Shown: positions 22,600 to 31,542, numbered from the stretch's first letter. The stretch: 64,000 nt of DNA from Bifidobacterium breve DSM 20213 = JCM 1192 (GCF_001025175.1 NZ_AP012324.1:496001-560000); one strand, 5' to 3'. The notes: generated by a model not told the origin, from the sequence alone. A program made the numbers and translations.

Positions 22600-23904
22600 A
22601 TGAACGACGATGAGACGACGCACGGCAATTTTGATTTCCGAGGGTTCGACGTGCCCGAACTGGAGGCAGTGACGCTTGCCGCAACGGCGGACGGCGGCAA
22701 ATCTGCAGGCTCTGGGAAATCGGGTAAGTCCGGTAGATCAGGCAAATCCAGCAAACATAAGTCAGACCAAGACAAGAAAGGCACAACGGTGGCTAAAGAA
22801 GAGAAGAAGACCAAGAAGAACCGCCCGGGGCTGTTCACCCCGATGGAGCTGCGTGGCCTTACCGTGCGTAACCGCATCTGGCTGCCGCCGATGTGCACGT
22901 ATTCCGCCTATGCGCGTGATGGCAAACCCACGCCGTTCCACTACCAGCATTATGTGTCTCGTGCCTTTGGTGGCTTTGGACTGATTATTGCCGAGGCGAC
23001 TGCAGTGGCACCGGAAGGCCGTATCTCGCCGTGTGATCTGGGTCTGTGGGAAGACGGCCAGATTGACGCTTGGCGCTGGATTGTAGATGGTATTCGTGAG
23101 GCCGGAGCGGTGCCAGCCGTGCAGCTCAACCACGCTGGACGTAAGGCTTCCACCGGATGCTTTGCAGTGGGATATGAGAATCAGAGCGTGCCTGTTGAAG
23201 CGGATGGATGGCCTACGGTGGCACCGTCCGAAATCGCTTTTGGTGGGTTGGATATGCCGCGTGCACTGTCCGTGGATGAGATTCATGGCATCATCAGAGC
23301 CTTCGCCGCTGCGGCTGGCCGTGCGGTCGCCGCCGGGTTCCAGGCAATTGAGATTCATGCCGCTCACGGGTATTTGATTTCCCAGTTCCTTGATCCGCTG
23401 AGCAATGAGCGTGACGACGAATACGGCGGTGATCTGAACGGTCGTGCACGTTTTCTGCTGGAGATCGTGGACGCGGTGCGCGGAGTTGTTCCCGATACTT
23501 TGCCGGTGCTGGTGCGTATCTCTGCGACTGATTGGGCCGCGGGCGGCTGGGACCTGGATCAGACGATTCTGGTATCCAAGATGCTCAAAGAGCATGGCGT
23601 GGATCTGGTGGATGTGTCCACCGGCGGCATCGTGGCTGGCGTTTCGATTCCGGTCAAGCCGAACTACCAGGTGCCGTTTGCCGAGCAGGTGCGTGCCAAG
23701 GCCGACGTGCCGGTGACGGCGGTGGGTCTTATCACCAAGCCGAAGCAGGCGGAGAAGATTCTGATTCACGGCGAAGCTGATGCGGTGGAGATTGGCCGTG
23801 CTGCGCTGCGCGACCCGAATTGGCCATTGCGTGCCGCCCACAAGCTTGGCGTGCCGGTTGCCGAGGCGCCTTACGCACCGCAATACGTGCGTGGCGCGTA
23901 CTGA
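22600..23904 (+). CDS. Old Yellow Enzyme family NADH:flavin oxidoreductase (YqjM-like)
   Basis: 434 residues from ATG 22600, which has AAAGGGGAACG before it. The first ~63 residues are Ser/Gly/Lys-rich low complexity (GKSAGSGKSGKSGRSGKSSK) and are not part of the fold. A GTG at 22789 with AAAGG upstream would give a 371-residue protein of normal length. The TIM barrel starts FTPMELRGLTVRNRIWLPPM. The CTYSA motif has the YqjM-type FMN-tuning cysteine. VQLNHAGRKAS carries the substrate-binding His, and EIHAAHGYLISQFLDP and VEIGRAALRDPNWP bind FMN phosphate. It reduces activated C=C bonds; the natural substrate is unknown. Confidence 0.88.
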   Translation: MNDDETTHGNFDFRGFDVPELEAVTLAATADGGKSAGSGKSGKSGRSGKSSKHKSDQDKKGTTVAKEEKKTKKNRPGLFTPMELRGLTVRNRIWLPPMCTYSAYARDGKPTPFHYQHYVSRAFGGFGLIIAEATAVAPEGRISPCDLGLWEDGQIDAWRWIVDGIREAGAVPAVQLNHAGRKASTGCFAVGYENQSVPVEADGWPTVAPSEIAFGGLDMPRALSVDEIHGIIRAFAAAAGRAVAAGFQAIEIHAAHGYLISQFLDPLSNERDDEYGGDLNGRARFLLEIVDAVRGVVPDTLPVLVRISATDWAAGGWDLDQTILVSKMLKEHGVDLVDVSTGGIVAGVSIPVKPNYQVPFAEQVRAKADVPVTAVGLITKPKQAEKILIHGEADAVEIGRAALRDPNWPLRAAHKLGVPVAEAPYAPQYVRGAY

Positions 23905-23918
23905 GTGTTGTGTACATA

Positions 23919-24028
23919 GGCTCCCGCTGGCGGGAGCCGACCGGTAAAGCCGGACTGAGGGTGGTTAACGCACATACGTCGACCACCCTCAGCCTCACTG
24001 TGTTCGGCAGCCCCCGCCAGCGGGAGCC
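23919..24028. repeat. palindromic intergenic repeat, copy 3
   Basis: 110 bp between the convergent OYE and pyrD genes. Outer arms ggctcccgctggcgggagcc and gcccccgccagcgggagcc, an inner pair actgagggtggt / accaccctcag, plus an internal ccggtaaagccgg hairpin. In this position it may act as a bidirectional terminator. Confidence 0.88.
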
Positions 24029-24048
24029 GGGATATCTAGATTCGCAAA

Positions 24049-25209
24049 CTACTTCACGTCCACGCCGACGGCGTCGGAAACATGCTCGAATCCATCACGG
24101 CGCAGCAGGTTGGCTAGGCCGCGCTTCAATACGGTGATTTGCTGCGGGCCACGGTACATCAGCGAGCTGATGAACATGACCAGGCTTGAACCGGAACGAA
24201 TCTTCTCATAGGCCTGCTCGGGGGTGAAGACGCCTCCGATGCCGGCGATGGCGAACCGGTCGCCATAGTCCTTGTACACTTTGCGAATCAGCTCATTGCT
24301 GGCCTGCGTGCACGGGCCGCCGGACAGACCGCCTTCCCAGTCGCGCGGAATCTCAAGCCCGGTGCGGTCCTTCTGCAGATTGGCGATGGACAAGCCTTGC
24401 ACATTGTGCTCGGCCAGCACATCGAGCAGTTCCTTGTACTCACCCCACGGCTTGTTCAACGGCATCTTGACCAGCGTTGGCTGCGGGCGATCGATCTTGT
24501 CGAGTGCGGTGAACAGTCGGTCAAGTGCCTCCGATGTGGAGGTGAACGGTTCACCCACGTGTGTGTTCGGACAGGAGACATTGACCTCCACCATTGCGGT
24601 ACGGCCGGCGGCACGGCGCATGGAGATGCAGTAATCCTCGATGCCTTCGTCCAAATCGCCGCACTGGTCGTCGTTGGTGCGGGCGATTGAGACGGACACT
24701 TGCATTTGGTTTGCCTGGGTCCATGCCTTCTCGGCGCGCTCGATGACCTTGTCCGAGCCGATGTTGGCGAGTCCCACATGCACCATCATCGAATCGTATT
24801 CGGGCAGACGATGGAACCAGGGCTTGGCGTTGCCCGGGCATGGGCGGGAGGTGGTGGAGCCGACCGTCTCAAAGCCGAAACCGGCGTTGTCAAGCAGCAC
24901 GGGCATCTCGCAGTTCTTGTCGAGGCCGGCGGACAGGCCGAACGGGTTGGTGAAGTCGATTCCCATCACATTCGTCTCCAGAATGGGATCGGTGTAGTTG
25001 AGCATCATGCGCTCGGCAAACAGCAGTGGCGGCATGTGTTTGACCACGGAGCAAAATTCGATCATCTGATCATGCGCTTCATCGGGGCGATGGTTGAACA
25101 CGAAGTTCGGCTTGATGATGTGCTTATAGCCAAAAGTGAACAGGTCAGTGGTGGCTTTGTTGACGGCGTCGTGCCAAAAGCTTTCAGAAACGTAAGTCAT
25201 ATTGCCCAT
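24049..25209 (-). CDS. dihydroorotate dehydrogenase (class 2-like, cysteine base)
   Basis: 386 residues. It oxidises dihydroorotate to orotate in pyrimidine synthesis, using FMN. Class 2 features are the N-terminal helical extension (PNFVFNHRPDEAHDQMIEF) that docks on the membrane, GLSAGLDKNCE and GFGFETVGSTTSRPCPGN. However the active-site base is Cys213 in EVNVSCPNTHVGEPF, where class 2 enzymes usually have Ser. VMFISSLMYRGP and GIGGVFTPEQAYEKIRSGSS bind the FMN phosphate. ATG 25209 and 25200 are both possible starts, neither with a strong ribosome site. It is divergent from the gal operon. Confidence 0.9.
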   Translation of the reverse strand: MGNMTYVSESFWHDAVNKATTDLFTFGYKHIIKPNFVFNHRPDEAHDQMIEFCSVVKHMPPLLFAERMMLNYTDPILETNVMGIDFTNPFGLSAGLDKNCEMPVLLDNAGFGFETVGSTTSRPCPGNAKPWFHRLPEYDSMMVHVGLANIGSDKVIERAEKAWTQANQMQVSVSIARTNDDQCGDLDEGIEDYCISMRRAAGRTAMVEVNVSCPNTHVGEPFTSTSEALDRLFTALDKIDRPQPTLVKMPLNKPWGEYKELLDVLAEHNVQGLSIANLQKDRTGLEIPRDWEGGLSGGPCTQASNELIRKVYKDYGDRFAIAGIGGVFTPEQAYEKIRSGSSLVMFISSLMYRGPQQITVLKRGLANLLRRDGFEHVSDAVGVDVK

Positions 25210-25505
25210 TGTCTCACGTTTCAGCAGATTGTGACCAGCATGGTGTTCCTATTCTTTAAGTTCGTCTTTCTTGGCTCCCCTCTCTGAGGGAAGCTGTCGC
25301 GCAGCGGCTGAGGGGAGATTCGTGGGGGTGCTGCACGGTGGCTGAAGGAAGTTCGGAACATTACATGTTGACAGTCCTGAAAAATGTGCGTTTTTGCGCG
25401 GTTTTGCAGGAGTATAGGTTTGAATCGCCCGGAATTTTCGGGAAATTGTCCCCAAAACGCTCAAGCCGGTTTGGTTTGTGAGCTTTTGTGTGCGATAATG
25501 TTCGC
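25210..25505. other. divergent regulatory region between pyrD and the gal operon
   Basis: About 296 bp. It contains a palindrome (25275-25282 ctcccctc with 25310-25317 gaggggag, plus inner pairing), which looks like a fragment of the local repeat family. The gal promoter is at its right end. An A/T-rich stretch (25376-25415) may hold operator sequences for the DeoR regulator, but no symmetrical site could be assigned. Confidence 0.4.
25471..25499 (+). promoter_or_regulatory. promoter of the deoR-galT-galK operon
   Basis: TTGGTT (25471-25476), 17 bp spacer, GATAAT (25494-25499), then 6 nt to ATG 25506. The spacing is ideal for the housekeeping sigma factor. The mRNA would begin at or next to the start codon. 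Confidence 0.6.
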
Positions 25506-26309
25506 ATGATTTCGTCACAACGTCAGCATCTCATCTTGAGCAGGCTGCGCACGCGCGGTGCTGTGCGTATTACTGCGCTATCGAAGGAGCTGGGTGTGTC
25601 AGCGATGACCATCCGCCGCGATATCGCCGAACTTGCCGACAAGGGTTTGTTGAAGCGCGTCCATGGCGGCGCGGTGACCACTAGTACCTTGCTGAGCGAG
25701 CCTCTGTTCTCCGTCAAGTCCCAGATGGACATCGGTCTGAAAGATGCCATTGCCCAGGAAGCTATCAAATACGTGGCTCCTGGCGACGTGATCGCCATCG
25801 GCGGCGGCACCACGGCCTATGTCTTTGCCCAGCATCTGCTCGAATCCCAGCAGTCCAGCGGCATCACCATTCTCACCAATTCAATTCCAGTGGCCGAGTT
25901 GGTGCAGGCCCTCGAATCCAAGGATGTGGAAGTGATTGTCACCGGCGGTGTAATCACCCGCTCAAACTCGCTTGTCGGGCCGATTGCGGACAAGGTCGTC
26001 GCCTCGCTGCGCGTCAACACTGTATTCCTCGGCACTCATTCAGTGTCGATTCCCCGCGGCTTCCTCATGCCGAACTCGCTTGAGGCCGCTACCGATATGG
26101 CGATGATGGACATCGCCGATCGCACCATAGTTTTGACCGATCACACCAAGTGGAGCTGCACGTCGCTGTCGCTGTTCGCGCGCTTCGACCAGGTGGACAC
26201 GGTCATCACCGACGACGGTCTCGACCCTGACTCCGCCGCCAAAACCAAGGATTTGGTAAAGGAACTCGTGCTGGCCCACCAGAGCGAGACCATTGAGGAA
26301 AGTGAGTAA
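25506..26309 (+). CDS. DeoR-family regulator of the galactose operon
   Basis: 267 residues. The N-terminal DeoR helix-turn-helix (RITALSKELGVSAMTIRRDI, then AELADKGLLKRVHGGA) is followed by the sugar-phosphate-binding DeoR C-terminal domain (GDVIAIGGGTTAYVFAQHLL, ILTNSIPVAELV, FLGTHSVSIPRGF). It lies 5 bp before galT, so it most likely controls its own operon in response to a galactose-derived phosphate. Start at 25506 is set by the promoter spacing. Repressor or activator role cannot be told from sequence. Confidence 0.9.
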   Translation: MISSQRQHLILSRLRTRGAVRITALSKELGVSAMTIRRDIAELADKGLLKRVHGGAVTTSTLLSEPLFSVKSQMDIGLKDAIAQEAIKYVAPGDVIAIGGGTTAYVFAQHLLESQQSSGITILTNSIPVAELVQALESKDVEVIVTGGVITRSNSLVGPIADKVVASLRVNTVFLGTHSVSIPRGFLMPNSLEAATDMAMMDIADRTIVLTDHTKWSCTSLSLFARFDQVDTVITDDGLDPDSAAKTKDLVKELVLAHQSETIEESE

Positions 26310-26314
26310 CACCC

Positions 26315-27565
26315 ATGGCTGATTTCGCCAACTACACCCCCGGAGAGTACGCGAAGAAGCATATCCGCATCACGCCGACGACGCTTGCCGACGGTCGTGA
26401 CTTCTTCTATCTGGACGACGATCCCGAGTTCGTCTCCGGTGCCAAGACCCGCGAGCTCAAGGATCCGCGCCCGCTGGACTACCGTTTTGCCCCGCACCTG
26501 GACGCCGACGGCAACGAAGTGCCGTACGCCGCTCCGCAGATGCGCCGCGACCCGCTGACCGGTGACTGGATTCCGATGGCCACCGCGCGTATGAACCGCC
26601 CGATCACCGCTGGCCCCGGCGCCACCGCCAAGGGCAACCCGCTGGCCGCCCGCAAGCCCGGCGACCCGTATCAGGACGGCGAGGTGCCGGACACCGATTA
26701 CAACGTCGTGGTGTTCGAGAACCGCTTCCCCTCCATGGTGCGCGTGCCCGGTGTCTCCGAGGATGTGACCTACGTTGATGGCAACCCGCTGTGGGAAAAG
26801 AAGCTGGCCGCCGGCCGCTGCGAAGTCATCTGCTTCGATCCGAACGAGAACGGCCTGCCGGCTGACCTGCCGGTGTCCCGCCTGCGTACCGTGGTCGAGG
26901 CATGGGCTTTCCGTACCGCTGAAATCTCCAAGATGGAGGGCATCGAGCAGATCTTCCCGTTCGAGAACCACGGTCAGGAGATCGGCGTCTCCCTTGCCCA
27001 CCCGCATGGTCAGGTCTACTGCTACCCGTTCATCGCCCCGAAGATGGAGAAGGAACTCCAGCACACCGAGGCCTACCACGAGAAGACCGGTGGCAACCTG
27101 CTTAAGGACATCATGAATGCCGAGCTCGAGGCTGGCGAGCGCATTGTGATGCGTAACCACTCTTGGGTTGCTTACGTGCCGGCCGCCGCCCGCTGGCCTC
27201 TTGAGGTCCACGTGGCTCCGGTTCGCGACGTGCTCACCTTGGACGAGCTCAACGACGAAGAGCGTTGGGACCTTGCCTCCATGTACTCGCACCTCCTGAA
27301 GCGCGGCAACGCGTTCTTCGACAAGGGCGACGGCAAGGGCATGGACCTGCCGTACATCGCCGCATGGCACCAGGCCCCGATTCACGACGCTCGCCGTGAG
27401 AACTACCGCCTGAACCTGCAGTTCTTCTCCTTCCGTCGTGCTGCCAATAAGATCAAGTACCTCGCTGGCTCCGAATCCGGCATGGCCGCCTGGATCTCCG
27501 ACACCACGCCGGAACTCATCGCCAAGCGCTTCCACGAGCTCGGCTCCATCGATATCGCCGACTGA
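26315..27565 (+). CDS. galactose-1-phosphate uridylyltransferase
   Basis: 416 residues, the actinobacterial type. It exchanges UMP between UDP-glucose and galactose 1-phosphate in the Leloir pathway. The active-site HPH is in SLAHPHGQVYCYPF, where the second His carries the uridylyl group. The N-terminal RRDPLTGDWIPMATARMNRP and the NHSWVAYVPAAARWPLEVHV block with its metal/phosphate ligands are also present. It is the second gene of the operon, 17 bp before galK. The strongly biased codon use (mostly G/C third positions) suggests high expression. Confidence 0.95.
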   Translation: MADFANYTPGEYAKKHIRITPTTLADGRDFFYLDDDPEFVSGAKTRELKDPRPLDYRFAPHLDADGNEVPYAAPQMRRDPLTGDWIPMATARMNRPITAGPGATAKGNPLAARKPGDPYQDGEVPDTDYNVVVFENRFPSMVRVPGVSEDVTYVDGNPLWEKKLAAGRCEVICFDPNENGLPADLPVSRLRTVVEAWAFRTAEISKMEGIEQIFPFENHGQEIGVSLAHPHGQVYCYPFIAPKMEKELQHTEAYHEKTGGNLLKDIMNAELEAGERIVMRNHSWVAYVPAAARWPLEVHVAPVRDVLTLDELNDEERWDLASMYSHLLKRGNAFFDKGDGKGMDLPYIAAWHQAPIHDARRENYRLNLQFFSFRRAANKIKYLAGSESGMAAWISDTTPELIAKRFHELGSIDIAD

Positions 27566-27582
27566 TAGAAAGAAAAACACCA

Positions 27583-28833
27583 ATGTCTGCTGTTGAATTC
27601 ATTGAGCCGCTGACCCATGAAGAGGGCGTCTCGCAAGCCACCAAGCTGTTTGTGGACACCTACGGCGCTGCGCCCGAGGGCGTGTGGGCTGCTCCGGGCC
27701 GTGTGAACCTGATCGGTGAGCACACCGATTACAACGCCGGCCTGTGCCTGCCGATCGCTCTGCCGCACCGCACTTTCATCGCCCTGAAGCCGCGCGAAGA
27801 CACCAAGGTTCGCGTCGTCTCCGGCGTGGCTCCCGACAAGGTCGCTGAAGCTGATCTCGATGGCCTCAAGGCCCGTGGCGTGGACGGCTGGTCCGCCTAC
27901 CCGACCGGTGTGGCTTGGGCGCTGCGTCAGGCTGGTTTCGACAAGGTCAAGGGCTTTGATGCCGCCTTCGTCTCCTGCGTGCCGCTGGGCTCCGGCCTGA
28001 GCTCCTCCGCCGCCATGACCTGCTCCACCGCTCTGGCTCTGGACGACGTGTACGGCCTTGGCTACGGCGATTCCGACGCCGGCCGTGTGACCCTCATCAA
28101 CGCCGCCATCAAGTCCGAGAACGAGATGGCCGGCGCCTCCACCGGCGGTCTTGACCAGAACGCTTCCATGCGTTGCACCGAAGGCCACGCGCTGCTGCTT
28201 GACTGCCGTCCGGAGCTGACCCCGCTGGAGAACGTCTCCCAGCAGGAGTTCGGCCTCGACAAGTACAACCTCGAGCTGCTTGTGGTCGATACCCAGGCTC
28301 CGCACCAGCTCAACGATGGCCAGTACGCTCAGCGTCGCGCCACCTGCGAGGAAGCCGCCAAGATTCTCGGTGTGGCCAACCTGCGCGTTACCGCCGACGG
28401 CATCTCCAAGGCCGATGACCAGTTCCAGGCCCTCAAGGAAACGCTTGACGCCCTGCCTGACGAGACCATGAAGAAGCGCGTGCGCCACGTCGTCACCGAA
28501 ATCGAGCGCGTGCGTTCCTTCGTGCGTGCCTTCGCTCAGGGCGACATCAAGGCTGCGGGCCGTCTGTTCAACGCTTCCCACGATTCGCTGGCCGCCGACT
28601 ACGAGGTCACCGTCCCCGAGCTGGACATCGCCGTAGACGTGGCCCGCAAGAACGGCGCCTACGGTGCGCGTATGACCGGCGGCGGCTTCGGCGGCTCCAT
28701 CATCGCTCTGGTTGATAAGGGCCGTTCTCAGGAAGTCGCCCAGAAGATTGCCGACGAGTTCGAAAAGCAGGGCTTCCACGCTCCGCGCGCCCTTGCGGCT
28801 TATGCCGCTCCGAGCGCCAGCCGCGAGGCCTGA
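27583..28833 (+). CDS. galactokinase
   Basis: 416 residues of the GHMP kinase family. It phosphorylates galactose with ATP to galactose 1-phosphate. The galactokinase signature PGRVNLIGEHTDYNAGLCLP is followed by the ATP-binding VPLGSGLSSSAAM loop and the third motif MTGGGFGGSIIAL. The ribosome site AGAAAG precedes the ATG. Last gene of the operon. A palindromic repeat follows the stop codon, and a strong terminator lies ~220 bp downstream. Confidence 0.96.
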   Translation: MSAVEFIEPLTHEEGVSQATKLFVDTYGAAPEGVWAAPGRVNLIGEHTDYNAGLCLPIALPHRTFIALKPREDTKVRVVSGVAPDKVAEADLDGLKARGVDGWSAYPTGVAWALRQAGFDKVKGFDAAFVSCVPLGSGLSSSAAMTCSTALALDDVYGLGYGDSDAGRVTLINAAIKSENEMAGASTGGLDQNASMRCTEGHALLLDCRPELTPLENVSQQEFGLDKYNLELLVVDTQAPHQLNDGQYAQRRATCEEAAKILGVANLRVTADGISKADDQFQALKETLDALPDETMKKRVRHVVTEIERVRSFVRAFAQGDIKAAGRLFNASHDSLAADYEVTVPELDIAVDVARKNGAYGARMTGGGFGGSIIALVDKGRSQEVAQKIADEFEKQGFHAPRALAAYAAPSASREA

Positions 28834-28845
28834 GCTACCTACTTT

Positions 28846-28952
28846 GGCTCCCGCTGGCGGGAGCTGTCGAACGTAGTGAGACTGAGGGTGGTTTGTCGTA
28901 TACAGTGACCACCCTCAGTCAGCTTCGCTGACAGCTCCCGCCAGCGGGAGCC
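28846..28952. repeat. palindromic intergenic repeat, copy 4
   Basis: The most symmetrical copy, 107 bp: ggctcccgctggcgggagc at the left and gctcccgccagcgggagcc at the right, inner actgagggtggt / gaccaccctcagt, and cagcttcgctg as a small hairpin. Confidence 0.9.
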
Positions 28953-29184
28953 CCCTCCTCTTCTCTTTTTCCCCTCCCTATCGTGCCGCGACACGCGGGG
29001 CGTACTTACGAAGAATTTCGAATCGTATTACGGTTGCGGATTGTTTTGAAAATCGCATGGCTTCTGCCGAAATCACATGGCAGGCCATGCGTTTTTTTGT
29101 TGCCGTCGTTGGCCCGGACATTAGGGGCATATCGACATTTTCGCGCGACGGCAATGATGAAGAGACAATCCGAGAGAGGTTCCG
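28953..29184. other. intergenic region downstream of galK
   Basis: Holds the galK terminator (29054-29098). A pyrimidine run follows repeat copy 4. No convincing coding sequence on either strand. Confidence 0.4.
29054..29098 (+). terminator. rho-independent terminator of the gal operon
   Basis: cgcatggcttctgcc (29054-29068) pairs with ggcaggccatgcg (29079-29091) and is followed by seven T. Confidence 0.85.
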
Positions 29185-29529
29185 TTGCCCGCTACCCAGA
29201 CAACCCCTGAAAATACTACGTCCGCCGGTGCATCCGGCCACACTATGAATACGAGCGATGCCCGCGAATCCTTCGATGAGGGCAGCAACAGCAATATGTC
29301 GGCTACTCAGCGGCCCAGCCGAGGCGAGTCCGGCGTCGCGGTGGTGCGGTTGAGAGTCTGGCCGTGTGAACATGGCCCAACGGACTCGATGATTCCTGAG
29401 AGTCCGCGAATCCGGAAATGGAACGGCATGAATGGCGTGATGCAGGTTTGTGACTTGTCTGAGCTGTTCCATTCCGGCGGTATTGGTGCCTGGCAACGGT
29501 CAGACGACAGACGATACATGAATCGGTAA
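29185..29529 (+). CDS. possible small protein, unknown
   Basis: 114 codons from TTG 29185, with GAGAGAGG 6 nt before it and a terminator 12 bp after the stop codon. That context is the only support. The protein is hydrophilic with no signal peptide, membrane segment or motif, and the first 50 residues are Ser/Thr/Asn-rich. It could be a degraded gene or a chance frame. Low confidence. Confidence 0.3.
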   Translation: MPATQTTPENTTSAGASGHTMNTSDARESFDEGSNSNMSATQRPSRGESGVAVVRLRVWPCEHGPTDSMIPESPRIRKWNGMNGVMQVCDLSELFHSGGIGAWQRSDDRRYMNR

Positions 29530-29540
29530 TGAACATAAAT

Positions 29541-29580
29541 GGCGGGTGTCTTCCCTATACTTGGGGGAGTCACCCGCTTT
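29541..29580 (+). terminator. hairpin terminator upstream of the ACT-domain gene
   Basis: gcgggtg (29542-29548) pairs with cacccgc (29571-29577), with further ttccc / ggggga pairing inside and four T after it. The loop contains TATACT (29556-29561), which could be a -10 for the next gene. Confidence 0.6.
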
Positions 29581-29602
29581 TCGTATACGACCAGGGAGAG
29601 CC

Positions 29603-29875
29603 ATGAATAAGGCCATCATCACCGTCGTCGGTCAGGATACCGTCGGCATCATCGCGCGCGTCTGCACCTATCTGTCCGAGCATAACGTCAACGTGCTTGA
29701 TATTTCGCAGACCATCATCGACGGATATCTCAACATGATGATGATTGTCGACTATGCCAATGCGGACAAGGACTTTGGTGCCATGGTCGGCAACCTTGAG
29801 GATCTTGGCGACGACATCGGCGTGCGTATCCGCTGCCAGCGTGAAGAGATCTTCACCAAGATGCACCGTATCTGA
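29603..29875 (+). CDS. ACT-domain protein (UPF0237)
   Basis: 90 residues, a single ACT domain (VVGQDTVGIIARVCTYLSEH, then NVNVLDISQTIIDGYLNMMM). ATG 29603 follows GGGAGAG. Proteins of this type are almost always paired with a UPF0210/DUF711 protein, which follows here at 30020. ACT domains usually bind a small ligand such as an amino acid, so a sensory partner role is likely. The biochemical function of the pair is not established. Confidence 0.92.
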   Translation: MNKAIITVVGQDTVGIIARVCTYLSEHNVNVLDISQTIIDGYLNMMMIVDYANADKDFGAMVGNLEDLGDDIGVRIRCQREEIFTKMHRI

Positions 29876-29896
29876 TTCTGATATAGCTTTCGATTC

Positions 29897-29993
29897 CCTC
29901 CCGCTGGCGGGAGGTGGCGCATAGCGCCGGTGGGTGGTCTCATGTTGGATACCACCTCAGTCGGTTTCACCGGCAGCCCCCGCCAGCGAGGGC
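29897..29993. repeat. palindromic intergenic repeat, copy 5
   Basis: A 97 bp shorter member lying between the two genes of the ACT/UPF0210 pair. The stems cctcccgctggcgggagg, ggcgcatagcgcc and cggtttcaccg are kept; the right tip (gcccccgccagcgagggc) has one mismatch. It may process or stabilise the shared transcript. Confidence 0.88.
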
Positions 29994-30019
29994 GAAAAAA
30001 CAACCGTAAGGAACACACC

Positions 30020-31384
30020 ATGCTGAATATCATGGAGGTCCACGAGACCAATCAGATGATCGAGCAGGAGAAGCTCGACGTCCGCACCATCACCATGGGC
30101 ATCTCGTTGCTCGACTGTGCGACGGACAACGTCGACACGACTTGCAACAACATTTACCGCAAGATCACCACCTACGCCAAGGATCTCGTCTCCACCGGTC
30201 AGGCCATTGAGCGTGACTACGGCATCCCGATCGTCAATAAGCGCATCACCGTCACCCCGATTTCACTGGTGGGTGCCAGCTCCTGCAAGACGAGCGAGGA
30301 TTTCGTCAAGATCGCGCATGCGCTGGATAAGGCGGCCAAGGAAGTCGGCGTCGACCTGATCGGCGGCTACTCCGCGCTCGTTTCCAAGGCCATGACCCCG
30401 GCTGAGGAACTGCTGATTAAGTCCCTGCCGCAGGCGCTTTCAGAGACCGACATCGTGTGCTCGTCTGTGAACGTCGGTTCCACCAAGACCGGCATCGACA
30501 TGAACGCGGTCGAACTGCTCGGCCACATCATCAAGGACATCTCCGAGCGCACCGCCGACAACGACTCTTACGGCTGCGTCAAGTTCGTGGCGTTCTGCAA
30601 CGTGCCTGACGACAACCCGTTCATGGCCGGTGGCTTCCACGGCGTTACCGAAGGCGACGCGGTCATCAACGTTGGTGTCTCCGGCCCCGGTGTGGTCTCC
30701 CGCGCACTCGATGCGGCCAAAGGCAAGGACTTCGAGTTCCTGTGCGAGACCATCAAGCGCACCGCGTTCAAGATCACGCGCGTGGGCCAGCTTGTGGCTC
30801 AGGAGGCTTCCCGCCGTCTTGGCGTGCCGTTCGGCATCATCGACCTTTCCCTCGCTCCGACCCCGGCCGTGGGCGACTCGGTGGGCGAAGTGCTTGAGAA
30901 GATAGGCCTCGAACAAGTTGGCGCTCCCGGCACCACTGCGGCCTTGGCCATGCTCAACGACCAGGTCAAGAAGGGCGGCATCATGGCGTCCTCCTACGTG
31001 GGCGGTCTGTCCGGTGCGTTCATCCCGGTCTCCGAAGACAAGAACATGATTGACGCTGCCGCCTCCGGTTGCTTGACCCTCGAGAAGCTTGAGGCCATGA
31101 CCTGCGTATGCTCGGTGGGTCTTGACATGATCGCCATTCCGGGCGATACCTCTGCTTCCACCATCTCCGGCCTGATCGCCGACGAAGCCGCCATCGGCAT
31201 GGTCAACCAGAAGACCACTGCCGTGCGTGTGATCCCTGTGGCGGGCAAGGGCGTTGGTGAAATGGCGAACTTCGGCGGCCTGATGGGCTACGCGCCCATC
31301 ATGCCGGTCAACCAGACCAGCTGCGAGGCCTTCGTGACTCGTGGCGGTCGCATTCCCGCTCCGATTCACAGCTTCAAGAACTGA
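30020..31384 (+). CDS. UPF0210 (DUF711) family protein
   Basis: 454 residues; ATG 30020 is preceded by AAGGAA. A well-conserved, cytosolic family of ~450 residues, with [40 protein letters not shown] and the glycine-rich [21 protein letters not shown] glycyl-radical-like or metal-dependent activity has been suggested from fold similarity, but no reaction is proven. Codon bias is strong, so it is probably well expressed. It forms an operon with the ACT-domain gene, separated by a palindromic repeat. Confidence 0.92.
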   Translation: MLNIMEVHETNQMIEQEKLDVRTITMGISLLDCATDNVDTTCNNIYRKITTYAKDLVSTGQAIERDYGIPIVNKRITVTPISLVGASSCKTSEDFVKIAHALDKAAKEVGVDLIGGYSALVSKAMTPAEELLIKSLPQALSETDIVCSSVNVGSTKTGIDMNAVELLGHIIKDISERTADNDSYGCVKFVAFCNVPDDNPFMAGGFHGVTEGDAVINVGVSGPGVVSRALDAAKGKDFEFLCETIKRTAFKITRVGQLVAQEASRRLGVPFGIIDLSLAPTPAVGDSVGEVLEKIGLEQVGAPGTTAALAMLNDQVKKGGIMASSYVGGLSGAFIPVSEDKNMIDAAASGCLTLEKLEAMTCVCSVGLDMIAIPGDTSASTISGLIADEAAIGMVNQKTTAVRVIPVAGKGVGEMANFGGLMGYAPIMPVNQTSCEAFVTRGGRIPAPIHSFKN

Positions 31385-31438
31385 TTCAGTAGGGTATCTG
31401 CCTTCAAGAGGTACCTCTGGCTCTTCGCGGAGAGCTAT

Positions 31439-31542
31439 CTGCTTTCAGAGAGGTACCTATATACGGAAACCTCGAGTATGCGCGTTGGAATATCAACGTC
31501 CATACTCGAGGTTTCTTAATTGAGGTGCCCCTTTGAAAGCAG
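31439..31542. terminator. long hairpin A downstream of the UPF0210 gene
   Basis: The inner stem gaaacctcgagtatg (31466-31480) pairs perfectly with catactcgaggtttc (31501-31515), and even its loop can pair (cgttgga with atcaacg). An outer arm ctgctttca (31439-31447) pairs with tgaaagcag (31534-31542). T-rich flank on the right; likely bidirectional terminator. Confidence 0.7.

Noticed and set aside
26141..28779. Long antisense frames over galT and galK
   Set aside because: galT and galK carry all catalytic motifs. The opposite frames show only repetitive Gly/Val/Glu sequence.
28978..29496. A 172-codon minus-strand frame after galK
   Set aside because: It runs across the galK terminator, has no ribosome site and shows no protein-like pattern.
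10045..29993. The multi-hairpin repeats as a CRISPR array
   Set aside because: Copies are kilobases apart, differ in sequence, and have no regular spacers or cas genes.
29930..30019. Upstream extension of the UPF0210 protein
   Set aside because: It would translate repeat copy 5. AAGGAA before ATG 30020 defines the start.
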